DNA of 64,000 nucleotides from Clostridia bacterium. GTDB taxonomy: Bacteria; Bacillota; Clostridia; Christensenellales; UBA1242. Every line of letters starts with the position of its first letter. Within the stretch, counting starts at the first letter, position 1. Positions 54,732 to 62,517 of this stretch are shown piece after piece. The stretch is from contig JALOBO010000007.1 of assembly GCA_023228225.1 (NCBI GenBank), forward strand, positions 18,222-82,221, in the 5' to 3' direction. The translations under genes and the position numbers were made by a program. The notes under the pieces are model-generated. The model made no database searches. It saw only the letters and a program-made list of their open reading frames with translations, and had not been told where the DNA came from.

Positions 54732-55130
54732 CTACCCCGCTATTCCATCATAATCGGCATTAGGATTTATAACAATTACAATTACATTATTTGGTGCACA
54801 TACAATTTTATAATTTGTGCTATCAATGTACCCCATTTCTACGCACGTTTGGTTTTGACAGTTTGACTCTTTCATATGAACCTTTCCGCCAATAATTTCC
54901 ACAACATTGTAGTTTCCATTATTATTAATAACAATTTCGCGATCAGTATCTAAATTGTACATAGCATAAAGTTCGTTATCAACATAAATTTCTATGTATG
55001 TGCCTTTTTCGGGTTTGAAAATTATAAATAAAAATATAGCGGAAATAAGCAAAACAACCACAATAAAAATATCCAATAATTTACAAGGTTTGCTGGTTTT
55101 AAAAAATTTAATTTTTTCTAAATTTTCCAT
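54732..55130 (-). CDS. NusG domain II-containing protein
   Basis: The 132-aa protein has one N-terminal transmembrane helix (about 18-38) and an extracytoplasmic NusG-II domain (about 45-125): YIEIYVDNELYAMYNL, GGKVHMKESNCQNQTC (with the typical paired cysteines) and KIVCAPNNVIVIV. It is not a transcription factor. It is commonly encoded beside ApbE and Gx transporter genes, as here. Confidence 0.9.
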   Translation of the reverse strand: MENLEKIKFFKTSKPCKLLDIFIVVVLLISAIFLFIIFKPEKGTYIEIYVDNELYAMYNLDTDREIVINNNGNYNVVEIIGGKVHMKESNCQNQTCVEMGYIDSTNYKIVCAPNNVIVIVINPNADYDGIAG

Positions 55131-55145
55131 TTTGCCCCTATTTGA

Positions 55146-56297
55146 CTATTCAAAAACTTGTACATAATTTTGATTAATTAATGTGAAATCTAAACCACTT
55201 GAAGCAAAGTATTCGTAAGTATATAGTTCCGTTTCAAAAGCAAGTATTACACTTAAACCGTTATTTATGGCAAAAGTTCTTGCTTGATCGCCTAAAATAA
55301 ATAGTACAGTAGAGAAAGCATCGGCATAAGTAGAACTATAATTGTATGGCGTAACCATTAGATTTTCAGTAGCAAACAAATTAGGAACTGAACTAGATAC
55401 ATTTTGTACCGCGCACATAATAACACTGTTATTAACGGGATAGCCTGTCTGCCCATTTATAATATGATTTACTCTATCGCCTAGATAATAGTAATATCTG
55501 TTGTAATCACCACTTACAGAAATTGTTTGTTCATCTATGCGGGCTACCCCAAAAGCGGAATAATCTTCGCTAGTTCGCGGATTTTGTATAGCAATATTAT
55601 ATTTTGAACCATCGGTTTTATCGCCATATGTTATAAGATTTCCACCAATTTCTAAATATGCACCTTTTACATTGTGTGCGGAAAAAATTTGATATGCCAA
55701 ATCGCACGCATATCCTTTTGCAATGGCACCTAATTCAATTTTGTTTTCGGCAAGGTTCTTGTTTATAAAATAGCCAGTTTCATCTTGTCCTAATGTAAAG
55801 TCGTTAAAATCGCAATATTGCATTACAATTTCTATTTGTTCATTAGTAGGAATACTAATTACTTCTTGTCCCAATATTAAACTTAGCCTGTCAGCCGATA
55901 AATTCCAAAGTTCGGCTACTGGATATATCGCTGGATTTAAAATGCCTTCCGTACTCAAAAATATGCTTTTTGCGATACTAATTAAATTGTAAGTATCTAA
56001 ACTAATATAAACATTTTCTAACGGTTCGGCTAAATTATTAAGATAATATAATTTACTAGTTTCTGTTGTTACATTTATTTCATTATTAAGCGCGTTTATA
56101 GTGTCTACAACCTCAGTAGTTACTTCTGGTTCATCATTAGCCCAAACTCTTAGTTCATAAGGTATAACGCCAAAAAAAATACCAACGGTGGTTTTAAAAA
56201 AGCCTTCACCATTAAATAAAAAGATTGCACCCACAATACTTGTAACCCCTAATGTTATTACTAAAATCCATGATACAATTCTTTTACTTACTGTCAT
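55146..56297 (-). CDS. apbE: FAD:protein FMN transferase (ApbE)
   Basis: ApbE attaches FMN covalently to Thr/Ser of flavoproteins such as RnfG/NqrC or extracellular reductases. The 383-aa protein has a signal/anchor helix (about 8-28) and the ApbE domain with ELGAIAKGYACDLAY, AYLEIGGNLITYGD, VSGDYNRYYYYLGDRVNHIINGQTGYP (part of the FAD/Mg site) and YADAFSTVLFILG. It leads an operon with NusG-II and Gx transporter genes. The flavoprotein substrate is not in this window. Confidence 0.93.
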   Translation of the reverse strand: MTVSKRIVSWILVITLGVTSIVGAIFLFNGEGFFKTTVGIFFGVIPYELRVWANDEPEVTTEVVDTINALNNEINVTTETSKLYYLNNLAEPLENVYISLDTYNLISIAKSIFLSTEGILNPAIYPVAELWNLSADRLSLILGQEVISIPTNEQIEIVMQYCDFNDFTLGQDETGYFINKNLAENKIELGAIAKGYACDLAYQIFSAHNVKGAYLEIGGNLITYGDKTDGSKYNIAIQNPRTSEDYSAFGVARIDEQTISVSGDYNRYYYYLGDRVNHIINGQTGYPVNNSVIMCAVQNVSSSVPNLFATENLMVTPYNYSSTYADAFSTVLFILGDQARTFAINNGLSVILAFETELYTYEYFASSGLDFTLINQNYVQVFE

Positions 56298-56332
56298 TAA
56301 AACTCCTTAAAGTAATAAACTAAAAACATTAA

Positions 56333-56359
56333 GTGCACATAAACAAATTTTATGTGCAC
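56333..56359 (-). terminator. Hairpin between lysS and apbE
   Basis: GTGCACATAAA pairs with TTTATGTGCAC around a 5-nt loop; on the minus strand TTAATGTTTTTAG follows. It is a probable lysS terminator with an imperfect T tail. Confidence 0.6.
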
Positions 56360-56408
56360 AGAAAAAATAAAATATTCGTCAGCAAACTACTGCTAAATTT
56401 AACTGTGC

Positions 56409-57893
56409 TTATTCCGCCTTCATAATCGGAAAGAATATAACATCTCTAATAGAAGGCTGATCAAATAGCATTAACATAAAGCGATCTATTCCAAATCCTA
56501 ATCCAGAAATTGGTGGCATACCGTGTTCCATAGCCTGCAAAAACCCCTCATCAAGATCCATAGCCTCATCATCGCCGGCAAGTTTTGCGTTTGCTTGTTC
56601 TTCTAAGGTTTCCCTTTGAGTAATCGGGTCAACTAATTCTGAATACGCTTTACAAATTTCTTCGCCATTAATTAAGAGCTGAAACATTTCAATTAATTTT
56701 GGATTTCTATCACTTCTACGCGCTAGTGGCACAAGTGAAGCAGGGTAATTAAATAGAATTGTTGGCTCAATAATATTTGGCCTAATCTTGCGTTTATACA
56801 TAAAGTCTATAACCGCCCCAATAGTTACAAGCCCTTTTAAATCGTATTCACTAAATAAACCGGTTTTTAAAACTTGGGCTTTTAATTCTTCAACTGTATT
56901 AGGTTCAACTACATTAAATCCTAAAATTTTACTTAAAGTTTCGGTATAATTAATTCGTGGAAAATCATTAACAAGACTAAATACTTTGCCTTCTTTTTCT
57001 ATTTCTAGTTTGCCAGTCATTTCTTTTACAAGATATCTTAAAAACTCAGTAAAGAATTTGATATTGTCTTCAAAATTCCAGTAACTAGCATACCATTCTA
57101 CTTGTGTAAATTCTTGTAAATGTGCTTGGTCCATACCCTCATTTCTAAAACACTTTGCAACTTCAAATACGCGGTCAAATCCGCCTGCAATTAACTGCTT
57201 TAAATATGTTTCAGGTGCAATTCTTAAATTCATTTCCATATTAAGTGCATTGTGCTTTGTAATAAATGGTTTTGCACTTGCACCACAAACCGCACTTTGA
57301 AGAATTGGAGTTTCAACTTCCAAAAATCCATGTTCACTTAAAAATTTTCTAATTAATGAAATAAACTTTAATCTGCCATACAACACTTTGCGTGCAGTAT
57401 CGTTAGAAATTAAATCTAAATAACGCTGTCTATAACGCGCTTCCATATCCGTTAATCCGTGGAATTTTTCAGGCATTGGTTTTAAGGCCTTGCTAAGTAG
57501 TTCATAAGAGTTTGTTCGTACTGTTAACTCACCGGTTTTTGTGCGATAAATTTCACCATTAACACCAACAAAGTCGCCAATATCAACATTATTTTTAAAG
57601 AATTCATATTTTTCTAATTCAATTTCGTTTACCGAAAGACTAACTTGCATTTTGCCTTCTATATCTTGTAATATAATAAACATAAACTTGCCAAATACGC
57701 GTTTGGACACTACCCTGCCAGCAATAGCAGTTACATCGCCCTCATTTAAGTTTTGTGCTTCACAAAGTTTATGTGTACGCTCAAATTTTTCGGCATATAC
57801 TACTATGTTTTGTTTTTTTAAAGTTTCTATTTTTTGTTTGCGAATATCTGTTTCTTTATAAATATCTTGTTCAGTACTATCGCTGTATCGCAT
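56409..57893 (-). CDS. lysS: Lysyl-tRNA synthetase, class II
   Basis: LysS charges tRNA-Lys. The 494-aa protein has an OB-fold anticodon domain (about 50-160; AIAGRVVSKRVFGKFMFIILQD), motif 1 near 185-205 (FLEVETPILQ), motif 2 FRNEGMDQAHLQEFTQVEWY and motif 3 GLGFGIDRFMLMLFDQ. It is the usual bacterial dimeric type. It is monocistronic with its own hairpin downstream. Confidence 0.96.
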   Translation of the reverse strand: MRYSDSTEQDIYKETDIRKQKIETLKKQNIVVYAEKFERTHKLCEAQNLNEGDVTAIAGRVVSKRVFGKFMFIILQDIEGKMQVSLSVNEIELEKYEFFKNNVDIGDFVGVNGEIYRTKTGELTVRTNSYELLSKALKPMPEKFHGLTDMEARYRQRYLDLISNDTARKVLYGRLKFISLIRKFLSEHGFLEVETPILQSAVCGASAKPFITKHNALNMEMNLRIAPETYLKQLIAGGFDRVFEVAKCFRNEGMDQAHLQEFTQVEWYASYWNFEDNIKFFTEFLRYLVKEMTGKLEIEKEGKVFSLVNDFPRINYTETLSKILGFNVVEPNTVEELKAQVLKTGLFSEYDLKGLVTIGAVIDFMYKRKIRPNIIEPTILFNYPASLVPLARRSDRNPKLIEMFQLLINGEEICKAYSELVDPITQRETLEEQANAKLAGDDEAMDLDEGFLQAMEHGMPPISGLGFGIDRFMLMLFDQPSIRDVIFFPIMKAE

Positions 57894-58066
57894 AAGTAAC
57901 CTACCTCTATGTTTTTTATAAGATTACCATTAAACAGAGTGTTTGTCAATTAAATTATTTTACTTATAAAGTTAAAACAATATAAAAAGTTCAAAACTAG
58001 AAAGTCTTATATATTAATCAAAAACTTTATTTTAAATTTAACTTGTAACAAAATTTCTTATACAGT

Positions 58067-58669
58067 TCAATTCATTATTCTTGTTAAGATTCTGTAATAT
58101 TTAGTTTTATAAACATTAAAATTTTTTTCTATTTTTTCTAAATAAGCATTAGTGGCGGGATATGGCGTGGTTTTAATATTAACTCCATCGCTAGAATATA
58201 AATCGCTATCAAGCCAATTTGCAACAAGCCCCTCGCCCGCATTATAACAAGCAAGTGCAGTGCTAACAGAATTAAATTTATTATATAAATACATAAAGTA
58301 AAAAGTCCCAAATTTAATATTTGTATCGGCATTATAAAGCATTTCGGTATTAAAAGTTATCACATTTAACTGATTTGCCACCCATTCGGCAGTACGAGGT
58401 AGCATTTGCATAAGTCCAAGCGCCCCCGAAGATGAAACACAATACCTGTTAAATCCGCTTTCGGCATTTATAATACTTGTTATTAGTGCACCATCTGCAC
58501 CATATTCAGTAGAGTATTTTTCTATTTGTTTTATATAAGCAATAGGATAAAACTTGGCATCATAAATATAAATGGCACAAATTGAAAACGCCATCAAAGC
58601 AGAAAATAAATAAAATAAAAACCTGCTAAATTTCGTATTTTTCATACTATATTTTATGAAATTTAACAA
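58067..58669 (-). CDS. Lytic transglycosylase, SLT domain
   Basis: The 200-aa protein has an N-terminal signal/anchor helix (about 14-34) and a soluble lytic transglycosylase domain (about 48-165). It has the catalytic Glu in IINAESGFNRYCVSSSGALGLMQMLP and ALACYNAGEGLVANWL. It cleaves peptidoglycan glycan strands with 1,6-anhydro product formation. It lies 30 bp downstream of polA on the same strand, a placement also seen in other Clostridia. Confidence 0.9.
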   Translation of the reverse strand: MLNFIKYSMKNTKFSRFLFYLFSALMAFSICAIYIYDAKFYPIAYIKQIEKYSTEYGADGALITSIINAESGFNRYCVSSSGALGLMQMLPRTAEWVANQLNVITFNTEMLYNADTNIKFGTFYFMYLYNKFNSVSTALACYNAGEGLVANWLDSDLYSSDGVNIKTTPYPATNAYLEKIEKNFNVYKTKYYRILTRIMN

Positions 58670-58699
58670 GTTTTTAAACTATAAATTAAAACTTAAATT

Positions 58700-61288
58700 T
58701 TATAAATCATCTAATAATTCAGCATCGGCAGTATCACACCAATTTTTACCCCAGTCCACATCAACAATTAGCGGAACATTAAGCGTTAAAACATTTTCCA
58801 TATTTTCTTTTAATAGTGCAATTATTCGGCGTGCTTCCTCTTTTGGTGCATCTACAATTAACTCATCGTGGATTTGTAGTATTAATTTTGATTTTAATTT
58901 TTCAGATTGTATTGCTTTAAAAACTTTTAGCATTGCTAGTTTTATTATGTCTGATGCTGTACCTTGAAGTGGCATATTCATAGCAGCACGCTCACCAAAT
59001 TGTCGCATATTAAAATTTGAAGAATTTATTTCCGGTATTTTACGCATTCTGCCCATAAGTGTTGTAACGTAGCCATTTTGTTTTGCCGAATTTACGCTAG
59101 AATCCATAAAAGTTTTAACTTTTGGATATGTTTCAAAATATCTTTTAATGTATTCACTTGCAAATTTACGAGATGTTCCTATGTTTTGTGAAAGTCCGTA
59201 ATCGCTTATACCGTAAATTATGCCAAAGTTTACTGCTTTAGCGGCTCTTCGCATTTCTTTTGTTACATCTTTTAAATCAACATTAAAAACCTTTGCTGCG
59301 GTTATGCTATGAATATCTTGTTCGGTTTTAAATGCGTGAATAAGCGCTTCATCACCAGAGTAGTGTGCCAGCAACCTAAGTTCTATTTGCGAATAGTCAG
59401 CACAAATTAATAAATTGTTTTTTTCACGCGGAATAAACATTTCGCGTAATATTCTTCCCTCATCATCGCGTACTGGAATATTTTGCAAATTTGGTTCGCT
59501 ACTAGAAAGCCTGCCTGTTGTGGTAAGCGTTTGGTTAAATATAGTGTGAATTATATTAGTTTTTGGATCAATAAGAGTTTTAAAACCATCAATGTATGTG
59601 CTTAAAAGTTTTGCAATTTTGCGATAACGCAATATTAGCGGAATAACTGGGTGTTTATCGTATAGTTTATCAAGCACATCAACCCCGGTAGAACGGTCTT
59701 TTTGTGAAGCATTAAGTTTTAGCCTATCAAATAAAACTTCTCCAAGTTGTTTAGGCGAATTTATATTAAATTCTAGTCCAGCCTGATGGTATATCATTTG
59801 AGTTAAATCATCTAACTCGCTTTTGTATTTTGCGGAAAGTTCATCTAGTCTGTTAACATCAATTTTAAAACCGCTTTGCTCCATATCAAATAACACATTT
59901 ACAAGCGGAAGTTCAATTTCATAATACAGTTTTTTTAAATTATATTTTTTAAGTTCAATCTCAGCGTTTTCCCTAATAATCAAAAGTTCGGCAGCAAGAT
60001 TTTGCACAGGCAAATTGTAGTAACTGCATACATTATCAATTGACCATGCTTTAATTTTTGTATCAATTAAATATAATGCAATAGATACATCAAAAACCAC
60101 ACCGTTCAATTCTACATTTTCTTTAATTAATCTGTGTTTTAAAGCCTTGCTATCAAAAACCACTTTTTTAACATTACTATCCCCTAAAATATCTTTAAAC
60201 TGTGCAATAGTTTCGGGATAACTTACACTTTCGGCAAGTAAATCCTGTTTTATAGAAAGCACATAATTTTTGGCTTTATTTAATGCAAAATTAAATCCGC
60301 TATCATCAATATATATTGCACAAAATTTTTGTAATTTTATATCTCTAATTAAATTTTCTATTTGCGTGGCTTTTTTTAAATCTACAATTTCGGTATTTGA
60401 TTTTAATATGGTTGCACTTTCGCCACCCTCTTTAAATAATTCATCGCGTTTTAAAAAGTTTTTAAATTCTAATTTTTCAAACGCCACCTTTACACTTTCC
60501 GAAAATGGAAAATCAAACACAGCATCTGCAAAATTACAATCAAAATTTAAATCTGTACGAATTGTAGCAAGGTTTTGCGATAAATAAGCGGAATCTTTTT
60601 GTTCTATTAATTTTTGCTTTAAAGCGCCCTTAATATTTTCTATATTTTTATATATGTTGTCTAAACTGCCGTATTCACTAATTAATGATAATGCAGTTTT
60701 TTCGCCAACTCCCTTAACTCCCGGAATATTATCGGAAGCATCACCCAGTAACGCTTTGTAATCAACAACTTGTGCGGGCAACATAAAGTATTTTTCTTTA
60801 AGTGTTGCCTCATTAATCCTTTCTAGTTCCGATATTCCCTTTTTTGTAAGCCAAACTTCTGTACTGTCGTCAATGAGTTGTAAAGTGTCACGGTCTGCGG
60901 TTAAAATTATAGTTTTTTGTTTAAACTTTTTAGAAAAAGTGCCAATAATATCATCGCCCTCAAAACCTTCACGTTGCTCAATTTCAATTTTCATTGTTTT
61001 TAATAGGTTTTTTAATGGCTGTATTTGCGTAATTAATTCGGTGGGCGTTGGACCTCTTGTTGCTTTGTACTCAGGGTATAATGCGTTTCTAAATGTCTTT
61101 TTTGCGGTATCAAATGCCACTATTATATGTGTGGGCTTATGCTCTGTGATCATTTTAACAAGCATATTTGTAAACCCGTAAATGGCGTTTACATACTCGC
61201 CCCTAGAATTTGAAAGTGGCGGTAGTGCGTAAAACGCCCTAAACATAAGGCTGTTCCCATCTATTAGTAATAAAGTTTGTTCAGGCAT
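58700..61288 (-). CDS. polA: DNA polymerase I (PolA)
   Basis: PolA fills gaps and removes RNA primers. The 862-aa protein has the 5'-3' exonuclease domain (about 1-290; LLIDGNSLMFRAFYALP, GDASDNIPGVKGVGEKTA). The 3'-5' exonuclease fold (about 300-470) has lost its metal-binding DxE (FCAIYIDDSGFNFAL), so proofreading is absent. The polymerase domain has motif A DYSQIELRLLAHYSGD, motif B RRAAKAVNFGIIYG and motif C LQIHDELIVD. Loss of proofreading is common in Firmicutes PolA. Confidence 0.96.
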   Translation of the reverse strand: MPEQTLLLIDGNSLMFRAFYALPPLSNSRGEYVNAIYGFTNMLVKMITEHKPTHIIVAFDTAKKTFRNALYPEYKATRGPTPTELITQIQPLKNLLKTMKIEIEQREGFEGDDIIGTFSKKFKQKTIILTADRDTLQLIDDSTEVWLTKKGISELERINEATLKEKYFMLPAQVVDYKALLGDASDNIPGVKGVGEKTALSLISEYGSLDNIYKNIENIKGALKQKLIEQKDSAYLSQNLATIRTDLNFDCNFADAVFDFPFSESVKVAFEKLEFKNFLKRDELFKEGGESATILKSNTEIVDLKKATQIENLIRDIKLQKFCAIYIDDSGFNFALNKAKNYVLSIKQDLLAESVSYPETIAQFKDILGDSNVKKVVFDSKALKHRLIKENVELNGVVFDVSIALYLIDTKIKAWSIDNVCSYYNLPVQNLAAELLIIRENAEIELKKYNLKKLYYEIELPLVNVLFDMEQSGFKIDVNRLDELSAKYKSELDDLTQMIYHQAGLEFNINSPKQLGEVLFDRLKLNASQKDRSTGVDVLDKLYDKHPVIPLILRYRKIAKLLSTYIDGFKTLIDPKTNIIHTIFNQTLTTTGRLSSSEPNLQNIPVRDDEGRILREMFIPREKNNLLICADYSQIELRLLAHYSGDEALIHAFKTEQDIHSITAAKVFNVDLKDVTKEMRRAAKAVNFGIIYGISDYGLSQNIGTSRKFASEYIKRYFETYPKVKTFMDSSVNSAKQNGYVTTLMGRMRKIPEINSSNFNMRQFGERAAMNMPLQGTASDIIKLAMLKVFKAIQSEKLKSKLILQIHDELIVDAPKEEARRIIALLKENMENVLTLNVPLIVDVDWGKNWCDTADAELLDDL

Positions 61289-61423
61289 TTGTTTGCTCCT
61301 TTACTTTTAAAAAAATAACATTATGCTATTGTATTTTTATATTTAAATAATGTGTATACATTAGTATATACCAAATTTAAAACTATTCAAAATAAAACTT
61401 AAACAAAATATATAAAATTTCTC

Positions 61424-61452
61424 TTGAATTATTTTAACCAATATGTTACTAT
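61424..61452 (+). promoter_or_regulatory. Possible promoter for tRNA-Leu
   Basis: TTGAAT and TACTAT are 17 bp apart. The tRNA lies about 100 bp downstream, after two hairpins. Confidence 0.4.
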
Positions 61453-61483
61453 GTACTGCAACAAATTTTTTGTTGCAGTACAT
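61451..61483. repeat. Perfect 15-bp inverted repeat
   Basis: ATGTACTGCAACAAA pairs perfectly with TTTGTTGCAGTACAT around a 3-nt loop. There is no T run on either strand, so it is not a classical terminator. Confidence 0.75.
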
Positions 61484-61514
61484 AAGACACTAAATCTAAA
61501 TACATAAGATAACC

Positions 61515-61550
61515 TTGTGTTGTTTTTACCGAAAGGTAAAAACAACACAA
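61515..61550. repeat. Perfect 16-bp hairpin with GAAA loop, 4 nt before tRNA-Leu
   Basis: TTGTGTTGTTTTTACC pairs perfectly with GGTAAAAACAACACAA, closed by a GNRA-type GAAA tetraloop. It would be part of the tRNA primary transcript if transcription starts upstream. Confidence 0.8.
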
Positions 61551-61554
61551 CCAC

Positions 61555-61640
61555 GCCGATGTGGTGGAATGGCAGACGCGACGGACTCAAAATCCGTTGG
61601 GGGCAACCCCATGCTGGTTCGAGCCCAGTCATCGGCACCA
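61555..61640 (+). tRNA. tRNA-Leu, anticodon CAA
   Basis: The 86-nt class II tRNA has an encoded CCA. The acceptor GCCGATG pairs with CATCGGC. The anticodon stem ACGGA/TCCGT encloses loop CTCAAAA (anticodon CAA). The long variable arm is TGGGGGCAACCCCA-like, and the T arm is GCTGG-TTCGAGC-CCAGT. Its 3' end is duplicated several times downstream, as expected for a favoured integration site. Confidence 0.95.
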
Positions 61641-61672
61641 AACAAAAAAACGCTTTCGCGTTTTTTTGTTTG
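61639..61672 (+). terminator. Terminator of tRNA-Leu
   Basis: CAAACAAAAAAACGC pairs perfectly with GCGTTTTTTTGTTTG around a TTTC loop, starting within the CCA end. Confidence 0.88.
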
Positions 61673-61851
61673 ATACCTACTAGGCTCGAACCAAGATTCA
61701 GCGTTCATAAAATTCACTTAAATTAACTATTATATCAATCAAAATACTAGAATTTTATTCACCGTGGCTTTGCCTGCAAAGCCAGTTATTCGCTAAAAAC
61801 AGTTTACCAAACTGTTTTTTTACGCTCTAACAGTCATCGGCGCCATTATAT

Positions 61852-62010
61852 TACGCCTACCCGTTAGGTAGGCGTATTTTGTTACCGCATAAATTCGATC
61901 TTTTTAACCCTTTATGACAAAACAAAACCACTAGCGTATAAATACATGGCGGGAACTTGTTTTGTCATAAATCATTTAAAAATCTTAGCGTTTATGCTAC
62001 CTTGCGTTCC
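61852..62010 (+). repeat. Dispersed structured element, copy E (family E1)
   Basis: The terminal hairpin TACGCCTA-CCCGTTAGG-TAGGCGTA has the loop in reverse-complement orientation relative to copies A, B and D. The enclosing stem GCATAAA (61887-61893) pairs with TTTATGC (61991-61997). The central arm TTTATGACAAAACAA (61911-61925) pairs perfectly with TTGTTTTGTCATAAA (61957-61971). It ends CTACCTTGCGTTCCC. It is the most diverged copy, with all stems intact. Confidence 0.85.
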
Positions 62011-62095
62011 CTATTTTACTTAACTTGATATCAAACTGTCTTTTTAATATATATAAATTATTTTTTTGTGGCGTTTTTTTGTTTGGTGCCGAATG

Positions 62096-62189
62096 ATATA
62101 TACCGCAAGAGGTACATGATAAGAACTTCGTGCATGATATATTTGCTCTGAAATATGATAAGTGCCTATCAGCACATTGCGGTATGTAT
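62096..62189. other. Possible structured RNA or palindromic element
   Basis: An outer stem of about 13 bp (ATATATACCGCAA with TTGCGGTATGTAT, one G·T) encloses 68 nt. The interior contains three spaced ATGATA motifs and several small stems: GAGGT/ACTTC, and GTGC-CTATCA-GCAC or TGATA/TATCA. It has no coding potential and no resemblance to a riboswitch class I know. It could be an RNA, a recombination site or a mobile-element end. Confidence 0.4.
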
Positions 62190-62348
62190 TACATCATGTT
62201 TGAAAAACACATCATTGAGTATTAAATTTACATTTGGGTGTTTTTTGTTTGATCGGAACTTGAACGGGTTTGGTATTTTACTTTTAATAATTATTCATTA
62301 ATTAATTCTAAGATATTACAATGTGTTAATTTTTTCAAACAAAACCAC

Positions 62349-62507
62349 CTATTGGTTTCCCCATTTGATTTTTATTTTTAATCTTTTAATTATATTTAAT
62401 GGATTACAATTCAGCAATGGTTCACCTCCAACCAAAAAAATTGTTTTGATTTCATCTTTTTCAAGAAATGAAACCATTTGTTCAATTTTTTGGCATTTTT
62501 CCTTCAT
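62349..62507 (-). pseudogene. Radical-SAM-like fragment
   Basis: The 52-aa ORF contains KTIFLVGGEPLLNCNPLNI, the GGEP SAM-contacting motif and following helix of radical SAM activases (NrdG/QueE-like). It lacks the N-terminal CxxxCxxC cluster motif and the rest of the barrel. AAAGGGGA precedes the ATG at 62507, so it could still be translated. It lies directly 3' of the type III restriction gene. It is most likely a decayed remnant of a neighbouring gene of the same island. Confidence 0.5.
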
Positions 62508-62517
62508 ATCTTCCCCT

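Larger units (their letters stand above)
61641..62348. other. Gene-free accessory region with tRNA 3'-end remnants
   Basis: No credible ORF is present. Partial copies of the tRNA-Leu 3' end occur here. An inverted T-arm plus acceptor and terminator lies at 61655-61695 (T-arm CTTGG-TTCGAGC-CTAGT on the minus strand). A direct CAGTCATCGGCGCCA lies at 61831-61845. An inverted 22-bp copy of acceptor end plus terminator lies at 62071-62092. A more degenerate inverted one lies near 62232-62262. Also present are a terminator-like hairpin AAAAACAGTTT-ACC-AAACTGTTTTT (61796-61820), GGCTTTGC-CT-GCAAAGCC near 61768-61785, one E1 element, and the folded region at 62096-62189. Confidence 0.75.

Noticed and set aside
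61655..61695. A second complete tRNA on the minus strand
   Set aside because: Only a T arm and 3' acceptor-like part are present; no matching 5' acceptor, D arm or anticodon arm is found, so it is a remnant.
61429..61726. ORFs on both strands over tRNA-Leu (for example minus-strand ARTSMGLPPTDFES-type peptides)
   Set aside because: These are translations of the tRNA and its antisense, a well-known spurious ORF class; the tRNA explains the sequence.
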